This document shows positions 44,764 to 54,398 of a stretch of DNA of 64,000 nt, one piece after another (the first letter of the stretch is position 1; each line of letters starts with the position of its first letter). The stretch covers positions 1 to 64,000 of the forward strand of contig DAITBA010000015.1 of NCBI GenBank assembly GCA_036824005.1, written 5' to 3'. The translations under genes and the position numbers were made by a program. The notes under the pieces were generated by a model that saw only the letters and a program-made list of their open reading frames with translations, was not told the origin of the DNA and searched no databases. The stretch is from DAITBA01 sp036824005. Lineage in GTDB: Bacteria > Pseudomonadota > Gammaproteobacteria > Burkholderiales > Rhodocyclaceae.

Positions 44764-45942
44764 ATGCCCGACGTATCGATCAAGCCGATGATCACCGCTG
44801 CGGCCCCGGCCGCCAGCGCGCCGCTCAACGCAACGTCGGCCGTCAGCCCGGCGGGTCCCGCTGCGACGTCCGACGCCGCGCCGAGCGAGGCGAGCGAGCG
44901 CGCGCCGGCGGAACAGACCACGACCTTCGCCAACGCCCTGCAGAAGCAACTGGACAAGTCGTCCAAGCCCGGCGCCGACAATGCGCAGGGCGAGTACCGG
45001 GAAGGCGCCGCGGCGCAGGTAACGCCGGACGTGGCCGCCGGGGTGGTCACTGCCGCGGCGGACCTGACGAGCCTGCTCGCCGGACTGCTGCCGATTGCCG
45101 TGCCGAGCACGGCTGCGCCGCAAGTTGCCCCAGAAACCGTGGAACCGGCGGCGCCGCCAGCCACCCCCGGCACTCAGCTCGCAACGGGCGATTCCCGTAG
45201 CGCGCCATCCCTCGCCGCACTGTCGATGGACGCAACTGCCACGCCGGATGCCGGGAAAGGCGAGGCGAAAACGACGAAGCTGCCCTTGGCTGTCGCCGCT
45301 GCTGCCGAGCAGGACAGCGCGTCCGCAAAGCCGGCAGTGATTGCCGCCTTCGACAAGTCGGCGGCGGAAACTGCCGCGCGCGCCGTCGGCGACGGCAAGC
45401 CGAACGGCAATGCGGAGTTGCCCGAGACGTCGCCGGGGTACATCGACCTTCAGGGCGATTTGCATCCTGCCCACTCCGTCGTGACGGGTGACCGGGCAAC
45501 GCCCAGGATCGAGTCCGCGTCTGTGCGCGTGGACACACCCATTGGCGCACCCGGCTGGCGCGAGGAAGTCGGTCAGAAGGTGACATGGCTGATCGGTCGC
45601 GGCGAACAGCGGGCGGAACTGGTGCTCACACCGCCGCATCTCGGGCGCGTGGAAGTCACGGTCACCGTGAGTAACGATCAGGCAAATGCGCTATTCGTCT
45701 CCGCCAACCCGGCCGTGCGCGACGCCCTGGAACAGGCGCTGCCACGCCTGCGCGAAGTACTTGCCGACGCCGGCATTGCCCTGGGACAGGCCAACGTCAA
45801 CGCCGAATCCTCGCAGGGGAAACGAGACGGCGAAGCCTCGCCGCGACACCCCAGCCTCGCCGGGTCCGACGCGCCCGGCGTCACCGCGCGGGAAACCGTT
45901 TGGGTCCGGCGCACCGTGGGCCTGGTGGATACCTTCGCGTGA
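44764..45942 (+). CDS. fliK: Flagellar hook-length control protein FliK
   Basis: A 392-aa secreted ruler. The long N-terminal half is Ala/Pro/Thr-rich and disordered; the C-terminal domain carries AELVLTPPHLGRVEVTVTVS and PRLREVLADAGIALGQANVN, the FliK switch domain that acts on FlhB. ATG 44764 is chosen over 44758 because AAGGA lies eight bases before it. A FliK-like paralog is at 33519-34598. Confidence 0.9.
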   Translation: MPDVSIKPMITAAAPAASAPLNATSAVSPAGPAATSDAAPSEASERAPAEQTTTFANALQKQLDKSSKPGADNAQGEYREGAAAQVTPDVAAGVVTAAADLTSLLAGLLPIAVPSTAAPQVAPETVEPAAPPATPGTQLATGDSRSAPSLAALSMDATATPDAGKGEAKTTKLPLAVAAAAEQDSASAKPAVIAAFDKSAAETAARAVGDGKPNGNAELPETSPGYIDLQGDLHPAHSVVTGDRATPRIESASVRVDTPIGAPGWREEVGQKVTWLIGRGEQRAELVLTPPHLGRVEVTVTVSNDQANALFVSANPAVRDALEQALPRLREVLADAGIALGQANVNAESSQGKRDGEASPRHPSLAGSDAPGVTARETVWVRRTVGLVDTFA

Positions 45943-46036
45943 CGCAGGGGCAATGGAATTGACAGGATTTGCCCCGCTTAATCACCGCATCGTAGGCATG
46001 TTGCACCGAACATAATCTGTCCAATTGGAGCATCCC

Positions 46037-46615
46037 ATGGCAAAAGCAAACGTCAAACAGGTATCCCCGGCTCCGGCCGATGCGCCCCCGGACGCTGGCG
46101 GCGAGGCGACGCCGAAGAAGAAGGGCAAGCTGCTGCTCCTCATCGGCGTCGCCGTCGTCGTCCTCATGGCGGCCGCTGGCGGCGCCTGGTTCTTTCTGCA
46201 CAAGAAGTCCGGCGACGAGTCCGAGGCCGAGACGGAAGCGCGAGCTCAGCCGGCCAAGCCACCGGTGTTCGTCAACCTCGAACCGTTTACGGTCAACCTG
46301 CAGCCCGAGCAAGGCGAGCAGTACTTGCAGGTGGTCGCAGTGCTCAAGATCGAAGACGCAAAAGCCGGCGACAGCATCAAGCTGTACATGCCGGAGTTGC
46401 GCCACCGCATGTTGCTCCTTCTGTCCGGCAAAAAGGCCTCGGATATCTCGGCGGTCGCGGGACGGGAGAAGCTGGCCGAGGAACTGCGCAACGAGGCCAA
46501 CGCCATTGTCGCGTCCGCCGTCGGCGGCCATGGCAAAAGCCAGGGCGGCGCGGCGCGGCAACCCGTTCAGGGTCCGGTGCAAAGCGTCCTGTTCACCTCG
46601 TTCATTATCCAGTAG
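46037..46615 (+). CDS. fliL: Flagellar basal-body protein FliL
   Basis: A 192-aa inner-membrane protein that rings the stator. A cytoplasmic Lys-rich N-terminus, one membrane helix (about residues 30-50, LLLLIGVAVVVLMAAAGGAW) and a periplasmic stomatin-like domain (FVNLEPFTVNLQPEQGEQYL). The start at 46037 follows TTGGAG by six bases. The last residues SVLFTSFIIQ match the family end. Confidence 0.95.
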   Translation: MAKANVKQVSPAPADAPPDAGGEATPKKKGKLLLLIGVAVVVLMAAAGGAWFFLHKKSGDESEAETEARAQPAKPPVFVNLEPFTVNLQPEQGEQYLQVVAVLKIEDAKAGDSIKLYMPELRHRMLLLLSGKKASDISAVAGREKLAEELRNEANAIVASAVGGHGKSQGGAARQPVQGPVQSVLFTSFIIQ

Positions 46616-46654
46616 CGCAGAAACCGCCAACGATGCGCACGCGCCGATAGAACA

Positions 46655-47650
46655 ATGAGCCAGGATTTCCTGTCACAAGAAGAAGTCGATGCCCTGCTCA
46701 AGGGGGTGACCGGCGACGGCGACGACGCCGATCAGGCGCAGGACGACGCCGGGGGGCCTCGCCCCTACAATCTTGCGACGCAGGAACGCATCGTTCGCGG
46801 TCGCATGCCAACGCTCGAGTTGATCAATGAGCGCTTCGCACGCTACCTGCGCATCGGATTGTTCAACTTCATGCACCGCAACACCGAGATCTCGGTCCAG
46901 CCCATCCGCGTGCAGAAGTACAGCGAGTTCATCCGCAACCTGGTCGTACCTACCAACCTGAACTTGGTTCATGCCAAGCCGCTGCGCGGCACGGGGCTGT
47001 TCGTCTTCGATCCGAGCCTGGTCTTTCTGGTGGTGGACAACATGTTCGGCGGCGACGGCCGCTTCCATACGCGCGTCGAAGGCCGCGACTTCACGCCCAC
47101 CGAGCAGCGCATCATCCAGGGACTGCTACGGGTCGTCTTCAACGAGTACGAAAAGGCATGGAAGCCGGTACACGACCTGAAGTTCGAATACGTGCGCTCG
47201 GAGATGAACTCTCAGTTCGCCAATATCGCGACGCCGAGCGAGATCGTCGTCGCCATGACCTTCACCATCGAAATGGGCGGGCCGACGGCGGACATGCACA
47301 TTTGCTTCCCTTATTCCATGGTCGAGCCCATCCGCGACATTCTGTGCAGCTCGATGCAGAGCGATCATATGGTTTCGGACAGCCGCTGGGTGACGATGCT
47401 GACCAAGGAACTGCAAGGCGCGGACGTGGAACTCGTCGCCACCCTCGGCACGACGCGCGTTTCGCTGCGCGACATTCTTTACATGAAACCCGGTGATGTC
47501 ATCCCCATAAACATCACCGAGCGAATCGAAGCCGAGGTCGACGGCGTACCGGTTCTGCAATGTCAATATGGTGTGCAGAACGGCCAGTATGCCCTGAAGG
47601 TCGAGCGCTACCTGGCGCAGCACGATTCCGGCTCGTTGAAATTGAACTAG
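46655..47650 (+). CDS. fliM: Flagellar motor switch protein FliM
   Basis: A 331-aa C-ring protein that binds phosphorylated CheY. The N-terminal CheY-binding peptide is DFLSQEEVDALLKGV. The middle CheC-like domain and the C-terminal SpoA domain (RVSLRDILYMKPGDVIPINI) follow. Complete and of normal length; fliN follows after nine bases. Confidence 0.97.
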   Translation: MSQDFLSQEEVDALLKGVTGDGDDADQAQDDAGGPRPYNLATQERIVRGRMPTLELINERFARYLRIGLFNFMHRNTEISVQPIRVQKYSEFIRNLVVPTNLNLVHAKPLRGTGLFVFDPSLVFLVVDNMFGGDGRFHTRVEGRDFTPTEQRIIQGLLRVVFNEYEKAWKPVHDLKFEYVRSEMNSQFANIATPSEIVVAMTFTIEMGGPTADMHICFPYSMVEPIRDILCSSMQSDHMVSDSRWVTMLTKELQGADVELVATLGTTRVSLRDILYMKPGDVIPINITERIEAEVDGVPVLQCQYGVQNGQYALKVERYLAQHDSGSLKLN

Positions 47651-47659
47651 GAGATATCC

Positions 47660-48088
47660 ATGGCGGAAGCAGACCTTGTTGCAGACGTCGAAGATCAGGT
47701 GAGCGACGACGATTGGGCCGCCGCGATGAGCGAGCAGAGCACGGCGGAGGCGGCCGCAGGCGCCGTGGCGGCGCAGCCGGCGCAGATCTTCCCGTCATTC
47801 TCCGACGGCGGTGCCAAGTCCGACCAGCTCCATGACTTCGACATGATCCTGGACATCCCGGTGCAGCTCACCGTGGAACTGGGACGCACCAAGATTTCCA
47901 TCCGCAATCTGCTGCAGCTCGCTCATGGCTCGGTGGTCGAGCTCGACGGCCTGGCCGGCGAGCCGATGGACGTGCTGGTCAATGGCACGCTCATCGCCCA
48001 AGGCGAGGTAGTCGTGGTCAACGACAAGTTCGGCATCCGCCTCACGGACATCATCACCCCCAGCGAGCGCATGAAGAAGCTGCGCTAA
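47660..48088 (+). CDS. fliN: Flagellar motor switch protein FliN
   Basis: A 142-aa C-ring subunit. An acidic, Ala-rich N-terminus of about 55 residues precedes the SpoA domain (MILDIPVQLTVELGRTKISI ... VVNDKFGIRLTDIITPSERM). It is followed by an unusually long 250-base gap before fliO. Confidence 0.96.
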   Translation: MAEADLVADVEDQVSDDDWAAAMSEQSTAEAAAGAVAAQPAQIFPSFSDGGAKSDQLHDFDMILDIPVQLTVELGRTKISIRNLLQLAHGSVVELDGLAGEPMDVLVNGTLIAQGEVVVVNDKFGIRLTDIITPSERMKKLR

Positions 48089-48340
48089 CGGACCGCCCGC
48101 GGGCGACACCATCCGGCTCCAGGCTGCGGTCTCCCGCACCGGTACTCCGGCATAGCCCACGCCCCTGATCGCGCACACCGCAGCGCGTCCTTGCGCGCCG
48201 AGACACCGGTCACGCACAGTCCGCACCTGACGGATCGGCAGATCGAACAACGGAATTGACGCGCTTTCGACCGCCTTATCCGCCGAGCCGGAGAACACGT
48301 CGGACGGTATTCTACGAAGGTGTTCAAATACCGCGATACC

Positions 48341-48769
48341 ATGAAGCCTGTCGTTTTCTCGCTCGTCGCCGCTACGCTCCTCGCCTGCGTCCGCGACGCA
48401 CTTGCCCAGGCTGCGCCCGCCGTTGCCGACGCCGGCGGCAGCCTGCTACAGGTGATCTTCGGTCTTGGCGTCGTGCTCGTGCTGCTGATTGGCGGTCTCT
48501 ACCTGCTCAAACGTCTGCAGGCGCCCCGCGGTCCCGGCGCCGGCCTGCTGCGTGTGGTCGCAGGCACGGCAGTCGGGCCGCGAGAGCGGGTCGCGGTAAT
48601 TGAGATCGAGAATACCTGGCTCGTGGTCGGCGTCGCCCCCGGCCGCGTAAGCATGCTGCACAGTCTGCCCAAAGGCGCACTCGCGCAGCAACCCTCGCCC
48701 GCCGCCGGCCCGGAAGACTTCGGCAAGTGGTTGCGGCAAGTGATGGAGCGCCGTCGCGATGGACGTTGA
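48341..48769 (+). CDS. fliO: Flagellar biosynthesis protein FliO
   Basis: A 142-aa protein that helps assemble the FliP ring of the export gate. An N-terminal signal-like helix is followed by one membrane helix ([20 protein letters not shown]) and a cytoplasmic domain with [20 protein letters not shown]. The start at 48341 (MKPVVF) is chosen; a GTG seven codons upstream is possible. It overlaps fliP by 11 bases. Confidence 0.9.
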   Translation: MKPVVFSLVAATLLACVRDALAQAAPAVADAGGSLLQVIFGLGVVLVLLIGGLYLLKRLQAPRGPGAGLLRVVAGTAVGPRERVAVIEIENTWLVVGVAPGRVSMLHSLPKGALAQQPSPAAGPEDFGKWLRQVMERRRDGR

Positions 48770-49517
48770 GCGGAAGATGGCGTCGCGCGCGTGCCGCTGG
48801 GCCCTTGCACTGCTCCTCTCCACACCGCTCGCGGCGTTGGCCCAGGCCCTGCCGGGGATCACGGCAACGCCGGCACCGGGCGGCGGCCAGACTTACTCGA
48901 TCAGCATCCAGACGCTGCTGCTGCTGACCTCGCTTTCATTCCTTCCAGCGATCGTGCTGATGATGACCAGCTTCACGCGCATCATCATCGTGCTGTCCCT
49001 GCTGCGCCATGCGCTGGGCACGCAGACCTCGCCCCCGAATCAGGTGCTGGTCGGGCTGGCGCTGTTCCTGAGCTTCTTCGTCATGGCGCCGGTGGCGGAG
49101 AAGATCTACGCCGACGCCTACGTGCCCCTGTCGGAGAACCGCATCAGCTTCGATCAGGCGCTGGATCGCGCCGCCGTGCCGCTGCGCGGTTTCATGCTCA
49201 AGCAAACGCGTGAGGCCGACCTCAGTCTGTTCGCCAAAGTGGCGAACACGCCCAAGGTGGAGCGCGCCGACCAGGTGCCGATGCGCGTGCTCATCCCCGC
49301 CTTCGTCACCTCGGAGCTAAAGACCGCCTTCCAGATCGGCTTCATCGTCTTCATTCCGTTCCTGATCATCGACATGGTGGTGGCAAGCGTGCTCATGTCC
49401 ATGGGCATGATGATGATGTCGCCGGTGATCGTCGCGCTGCCGTTCAAGATCATGCTGTTCGTGCTGGTGGACGGCTGGACGCTGCTGGTCGGCTCGCTGG
49501 TACAGAGCTTCGGATAG
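48759..49517 (+). CDS. fliP: Flagellar export gate protein FliP
   Basis: A 252-aa core component of the export gate. A cleavable signal peptide ([14 protein letters not shown]) is followed by four membrane helices and the conserved phrases [18 protein letters not shown] and [19 protein letters not shown]. Complete. It overlaps fliO; fliQ follows after four bases. Confidence 0.97.
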   Translation: MDVERKMASRACRWALALLLSTPLAALAQALPGITATPAPGGGQTYSISIQTLLLLTSLSFLPAIVLMMTSFTRIIIVLSLLRHALGTQTSPPNQVLVGLALFLSFFVMAPVAEKIYADAYVPLSENRISFDQALDRAAVPLRGFMLKQTREADLSLFAKVANTPKVERADQVPMRVLIPAFVTSELKTAFQIGFIVFIPFLIIDMVVASVLMSMGMMMMSPVIVALPFKIMLFVLVDGWTLLVGSLVQSFG

Positions 49518-49521
49518 GATC

Positions 49522-49791
49522 ATGACACCGACAACCGTTATCGAACTGGGCCGCCAGGCGGTCGAACTCACGCTGCTCGTCTCCGCGCCGCTGTTCCTGG
49601 CGGCGCTCGTGACCGGCCTCATCGTCAGCATCTTTCAGGCGGCGACGCAGATCAACGAAATGACGCTGTCTTTCGTGCCAAAGCTGATCGCCATGTTCGT
49701 CACCCTCGTCCTGGCCGGACCGTGGATGATCACCATGATCACCGACTTCATGCGCCGGCTGTTCGAGGGTATTCCGGGAATGATCGGGTGA
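49522..49791 (+). CDS. fliQ: Flagellar export gate protein FliQ
   Basis: An 89-aa protein with two membrane helices that wraps the FliP/FliR core. The phrase IVSIFQAATQINEMTLSFVP is diagnostic, as is the end RLFEGIPGMIG. Normal length. Confidence 0.97.
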   Translation: MTPTTVIELGRQAVELTLLVSAPLFLAALVTGLIVSIFQAATQINEMTLSFVPKLIAMFVTLVLAGPWMITMITDFMRRLFEGIPGMIG

Positions 49792-49842
49792 GGCACTCGT
49801 TGCCCTGAGCGGCGCGTTTCCGCCGCGTCACCCTCCTTCGCC

Positions 49843-50631
49843 ATGCTCTCCGTCACCTCCGCCCAGCTCGACGCCTGGGTCGCCGCACTGATGTTTCCGC
49901 TGGCGCGCGTGCTGGGCCTGATTGCCGCAGCGCCGATACTCAGCAACCGGGCCGTGCCGGTGCGCGTCAAGGTGATGCTGGGCGTGGCGGTGACGGCCGC
50001 CCTGGCGCCGGTTCTCCCCGCCATGCCGCAGGTCACTCCCGGCAGCGGCATCGGACTGGCGATCCTGGTGCAGGAGAGCCTGATCGGACTGGCGCTGGGA
50101 TTCGTCATGCGCCTGGTATTCAGCGCCATCGATCTCGCGGGCGAGTTGATCGGCCTGCAGATGGGCCTGTCCTTTGCCACCTTCTACGACCCGCAGGCGG
50201 GCGGTCAGACCGCCGTCGTCGCCGAGTTCCTGGGCCTGCTGGCCATGCTGGTGTTCCTGGCGCTCAACGGCCATCTGCTGCTCTTCTCCGTCCTGGCCAA
50301 GACCTTTACCGTGCTGCCCGTCGGCCCCCTGTCGCTGGCGGGCATCGACTGGAGCGGCATCGCCCGCTGGGGGACAATGCTCTTCTCGGCGGGCCTGCTG
50401 CTGGCGCTTCCCGTCATCGCCGCGCTGCTCATCACCAACATCGCTCTGGGTGTGCTAACGCGCGCCGCACCGCAGTTGAATCTGTTCGCGGTCGGTTTTC
50501 CGATCACGCTGGTGGTCGGCTTCGCCATGCTGATGCTGGCGATGCCCTACCTTACGCCGTCCTTCGAGCGGCTGTTCGAGCAGGGCTTCGATGCCATGAC
50601 GGCGCTGGTGCAGCCCGGAGCGCCGCGTTAG
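49843..50631 (+). CDS. fliR: Flagellar export gate protein FliR
   Basis: A 262-aa protein with several membrane helices that closes the FliPQR gate. Conserved segments include IDLAGELIGLQMGLSFATFY and TRAAPQLNLFAVGFPITLVV. It is the last gene of the fliF-to-fliR run; flhB, normally next, is absent here and a convergent lipoprotein gene follows. Confidence 0.96.
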   Translation: MLSVTSAQLDAWVAALMFPLARVLGLIAAAPILSNRAVPVRVKVMLGVAVTAALAPVLPAMPQVTPGSGIGLAILVQESLIGLALGFVMRLVFSAIDLAGELIGLQMGLSFATFYDPQAGGQTAVVAEFLGLLAMLVFLALNGHLLLFSVLAKTFTVLPVGPLSLAGIDWSGIARWGTMLFSAGLLLALPVIAALLITNIALGVLTRAAPQLNLFAVGFPITLVVGFAMLMLAMPYLTPSFERLFEQGFDAMTALVQPGAPR

Positions 50632-50695
50632 TTGCTCCCGCCACGACCGGATACTGCGACGCGGACACGCCGCTGCGAAATGGAAGCGAGCCCGT

Positions 50696-51169
50696 TCAGG
50701 GCTTCCGCCCGGTCAGCTGAACGACCCCCTCGGACACCCGCTGCGACGCCGGCAGGGTCGATTCGAGGCCTTCCGAGTAGGCGAGGATCTGGTAGCCGGC
50801 GTAGCCGCGCTCACGGGCGAGCTGGGCGGCACGGCGATGGAAGACGACGCGCGACTCGCCGTCGCCGCCGGTGTGGAAGCGCTTCATGCGCAACTGCAGG
50901 ACGTACTGGTCCTCGGCCATCTTGGCTTCGTCGATCTGCCAGTTCGGCGCAAGGGGATCAAGCACGACGTAGGCCGCATAGGCCACCCCGGCGTAGATGA
51001 GGATCTTTTCGAAGGAGAGGTTGATGTTCTCGCTCACCCGCAGTGTCGCCGCAGGCACCAGCGGATTGTCGCGCGGGTAGTTGCCGCTGATGCTGCCGCA
51101 ACCGGCGAGCAACACCATTGAAATGAGTGCGATCGGCGGTCGGCCGAAGTAGTGCCGGGTTCCGTTCAT
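50696..51169 (-). CDS. Small lipoprotein of unknown function
   Basis: A 157-aa protein with a lipoprotein signal (ALISMVLLAGCGS; Cys at residue 24). The mature part has a hydrophobic stretch (ILIYAGVAYAAYVVLDPLAP) and a basic region RRAAQLARERGYAGYQILAY. I do not recognise the family. It begins ten bases after flgL ends and is convergent with fliR, so it may be the last gene of the flg operon and be carried in the envelope near the basal body. Confidence 0.75.
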   Translation of the reverse strand: MNGTRHYFGRPPIALISMVLLAGCGSISGNYPRDNPLVPAATLRVSENINLSFEKILIYAGVAYAAYVVLDPLAPNWQIDEAKMAEDQYVLQLRMKRFHTGGDGESRVVFHRRAAQLARERGYAGYQILAYSEGLESTLPASQRVSEGVVQLTGRKP

Positions 51170-51179
51170 TGCCCGCCGC

Positions 51180-52400
51180 TCAGACGTAATTGAACAGCGA
51201 CAATCCGGAGACGCGCAGGAAGGACTTCTGCGCCGCTTCGAGGTAGGTTTGCTCCCGGGTCAGCCGCGAGATGGCTTCGGCATAGTCCACGTCCTGCAGC
51301 CGCGATAGCGTGTCGGCATATTGCAGGTCCAGATCGTCGCCCATGTCCGAGAGCGCGTCCAGCTCCACTTGGCGCGAGCCGATGGCGGCGCGCAGAGTGA
51401 GGATGTTTTCCTGCGCCTGGTCGAGGTTCGTCAGCGCCTGATTGATGTTGTTGGACAGGCGCGTAGCGCCGCCCGCCACGCCGACCGAGGACTCCAGCGC
51501 AGTGATCAGATTGGCGACAGTGGCAAACAAGCTTTGGCTCGTGCTCGGCGCCACGGTAAAACTGTCGCCGTTGGCGGGTGCACCGGTGATGGTGAGCGAG
51601 ATGCCGTCGAAGCTGATGGCGGCGCCGCTCGTGTAGGTCGTGCTGGGCACGACGGTCGTCGGCGCCGGTGTCGTACTCTGGTCTACCACGGTGTAGGTGG
51701 TAACGCCGCCGGCAACGCTGAAGTTAATGGTGTAGTCGTGGCGCGTCGCCGCCGCCGGATTGGTCACGTTGCCGGCGTCGATGATGCCGCTGCCGGTATT
51801 GCCAGCCGACGCCGCGGTGGCGAAGGTACCGTTGCCGTTGCGGATGCGCATGAAGGCGTCGTTGCCCGAATCGCTCACCGCCATCTGGCGCGATGCGGAC
51901 ACCTGCAGCAGCCGCTGACCATCGTCGCCGGCATAGGCGACACCGCCCTCGACACTGCCCGAAAAGGGCTTGTTGCTCCCCTGGTAACCGGAGAACAGGT
52001 ACTGGCCGCTGCCATCGGTGGCATTGGCGACACCGAGCAACTGGCCGAACTGGTTGCGCAGATCGGCGGCGATGGCGCGCCGGTCGGCGTCCGAGAGCAC
52101 GGTGTTGCCTGCCTGGACGGCGCGCTGGCGCACGTACTGGATCAGATCGCCCACCGACGTAAGCTGGCTTTCCTCCAGCCCCAGCGCCGCCTTGGCATTG
52201 CCCTGGTTCTCGCTGTACTGGGCGTTGATCTCCTTGGACTGGGTGACCTCCAGGGCGCGGGCGGCGGCAACGGGATCATCCGATGGCGCGAGGATGCGCC
52301 GCCCGGTCGCCACCTGCTGCTGAGTATGCAACAGAGACGAAGTCTGGCGGTGGATGCTGCCCACGCCCAGGTCATAGAGCATTGCCGTGCTGACGCGCAT
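51180..52400 (-). CDS. flgL: Flagellar hook-associated protein FlgL (HAP3)
   Basis: A 406-aa hook-filament junction protein. The flagellin-like N-terminus (MLYDLGVGSIHRQTSSLLHT; PSDDPVAAARALEVTQ) and C-terminus (DYAEAISRLTREQTYLEAAQ, ending SLFNYV) are conserved; the centre is variable. GGGAGA precedes the ATG. It starts 12 bases after flgK ends. Confidence 0.95.
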   Translation of the reverse strand: MRVSTAMLYDLGVGSIHRQTSSLLHTQQQVATGRRILAPSDDPVAAARALEVTQSKEINAQYSENQGNAKAALGLEESQLTSVGDLIQYVRQRAVQAGNTVLSDADRRAIAADLRNQFGQLLGVANATDGSGQYLFSGYQGSNKPFSGSVEGGVAYAGDDGQRLLQVSASRQMAVSDSGNDAFMRIRNGNGTFATAASAGNTGSGIIDAGNVTNPAAATRHDYTINFSVAGGVTTYTVVDQSTTPAPTTVVPSTTYTSGAAISFDGISLTITGAPANGDSFTVAPSTSQSLFATVANLITALESSVGVAGGATRLSNNINQALTNLDQAQENILTLRAAIGSRQVELDALSDMGDDLDLQYADTLSRLQDVDYAEAISRLTREQTYLEAAQKSFLRVSGLSLFNYV

Positions 52401-52412
52401 GTCCGTCTCCCG

Positions 52413-54353
52413 TCACCGTCCCAAGGCCAGCAATTCCTCGAACAGCCTGCCGGCGATCTCGATCATCTTTCCCGCTGCCTGATACGCCTGCTGATAGCGC
52501 AGCAGATTGGCCGCCTCCTCGTCGAGGTTCACCCCGGACAGGGACTGCTGCGCAGTCTCCGCTTGGGCGACGAGGTTCTCCTGGGCGGTCAGAGTCACTT
52601 CCACTTCGCGCGCCTTGTTGCCGATGTCACTGACGATCTGCGAATAGGCCGACTGATAGCTGGCGGTGCCGCCCACCAGGGTGTTCTGGGTCTGCAACTG
52701 GCCGAGGGCGAGCATGTTGCGCCCGTCCGCGACGCCACTCGAGTTGCGCGCGATGACGAAGACATCGCCGTCGGTTGGCGTGCCGGAGACGGTGAAGGTG
52801 AAGCCGCCCACCGTCGGGAACGCGAACGTCTTGCCGGCGGACTCGGTGGCCGGGTTGTAGGCTAGCGTGCCGCCGGGACCGCCGCTGACATTGAAGCGAT
52901 TGTTGGCCGCGTCGAACGTGAGCGCAATGTCGCCGCCGGGCGAGGCCGCCATGGGAAGGCCGGTGGTCGTGGTCACGGCTCCGGCACTGATCTTGCCCGT
53001 GCCGCTGTTGGCAAGCGCGGCGCTCGTGCGCACCGGTCCGGCGGCGGCGATGTTGCGCGCGTCGCTCAGCGCCACGGCAATGTCGCGGGCGCCGGTGCGC
53101 GTCGGTTCGATGAGAAAAGTATCGCCGTTCGCCGCGGCGCCACCACCGCGCGTAAACGTGACCCCGTCCACTGTCACCGGCGCCCCGAATGCACCGAGAT
53201 TGGTGGTCGTGTTGTCCGACAGGCGGATCAGCGTGTAGTTGCCCGCGTCATAGGTGATGCGGTAGTCGCTCGTCGTGAGATTGCCGACGCCGGCGATGCT
53301 GGCCGTCACGCTCGCCGCGCCGGTGTTGGTGCTTGCCGCGAACACCCGCGGCGTCGGCGGCGCGGTGAAAAAGTTGCCGCCGAGATTTCCGAGCAGATCC
53401 TGACCGAGCTTGTGCTGGTCGTTGAAGGTCTGGGCCAGGCCGATGGCGAGGCGGCCGAGCGCGTTCTGGGCCGGGTCCAGGGTCTGCGAGCGGAACGACA
53501 GCAGCCCGCCCAGCGTGCCGCCGGACAGAAGCTCCTCCTGCAATGTGATGGTGCCGCCACCGATCTTTACCAGGTTCACCTCCATGCGCTCCGGATCGTC
53601 GGCCGCCGGCGCGGCGCTGAGCTGCAGCGCCTGCCGGCCGACCACGAGCGGCTGGCCGCTGCCGATGAAGACGCTGTAACTGCCATCGGATTCGGTGAGC
53701 GTGGTCACGCGGACCAGCTTGTTCAGATCGGCGACAAGCTGGTCGCGCTGATCGAGCAGATCGTTGGCCGGCTGGGTCGGTCCCGCAGCTTGGGCGATCA
53801 CGATGCGCTCGTTCAACTCGGCGATCTGTGCGGCATAGGAGTTGATTTCCGTCACGGCACCGGTGATCTGGGTATTCACGCCGTCGCGGATTTCCGTCAG
53901 TCGCTGGTCCAGGGCCTGGAAGCGGGCGACCAGCGCCTGCGCGCTGGAGAGCATCGACTGGCGCGCCGGTAGCGACGCCGGGTTGGCCGACACGTCCTGG
54001 GCGCTGCGGAAGAACCCCTGCAGCGCTGGCGAAAGGCCGGCGCTCGTGTCGGCAAGCAGGTTGTCGATCTGTTTGATCTGGGTCTGATAAGCGGACAGCT
54101 CCGCCTCCCGCGTCTGCGCCGACAGCACCTGCGAGGACAGGAACTGGCTGTAGATCCGTTTGACGGTGATGACGTTCGTGCCTTGGCCGAAGAAGCCGGA
54201 GCCGGTGAACTGCGGCGTGTTGGTGCTCTGCACCGCCTGTTGGCGATTGAACCCCGGTGTGGCGGCATTGCTGATGTTGTGGCCCGTGGTGAGCAAGCCC
54301 GCCTGCGCGGCGTTCAAGCCGCTGACGCCGATGTTCAGTATGCTGGTTCCCAT
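52413..54353 (-). CDS. flgK: Flagellar hook-associated protein FlgK (HAP1)
   Basis: A 646-aa hook-filament junction protein. The rod/hook signature LTTGHNISNAATPGFNRQQA is near the N-terminus, and VNLDEEAANLLRYQQAYQAA near the C-terminus. Length is within the usual range (550-650). GAGGAA precedes the ATG. It follows flgJ by 45 bases and no separate sigma-28 site was found. Confidence 0.96.
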   Translation of the reverse strand: MGTSILNIGVSGLNAAQAGLLTTGHNISNAATPGFNRQQAVQSTNTPQFTGSGFFGQGTNVITVKRIYSQFLSSQVLSAQTREAELSAYQTQIKQIDNLLADTSAGLSPALQGFFRSAQDVSANPASLPARQSMLSSAQALVARFQALDQRLTEIRDGVNTQITGAVTEINSYAAQIAELNERIVIAQAAGPTQPANDLLDQRDQLVADLNKLVRVTTLTESDGSYSVFIGSGQPLVVGRQALQLSAAPAADDPERMEVNLVKIGGGTITLQEELLSGGTLGGLLSFRSQTLDPAQNALGRLAIGLAQTFNDQHKLGQDLLGNLGGNFFTAPPTPRVFAASTNTGAASVTASIAGVGNLTTSDYRITYDAGNYTLIRLSDNTTTNLGAFGAPVTVDGVTFTRGGGAAANGDTFLIEPTRTGARDIAVALSDARNIAAAGPVRTSAALANSGTGKISAGAVTTTTGLPMAASPGGDIALTFDAANNRFNVSGGPGGTLAYNPATESAGKTFAFPTVGGFTFTVSGTPTDGDVFVIARNSSGVADGRNMLALGQLQTQNTLVGGTASYQSAYSQIVSDIGNKAREVEVTLTAQENLVAQAETAQQSLSGVNLDEEAANLLRYQQAYQAAGKMIEIAGRLFEELLALGR

Positions 54354-54398
54354 GATCGTTCCTCGTTCTATCTATAACGGCGCAGGCGCGGGGATCCT

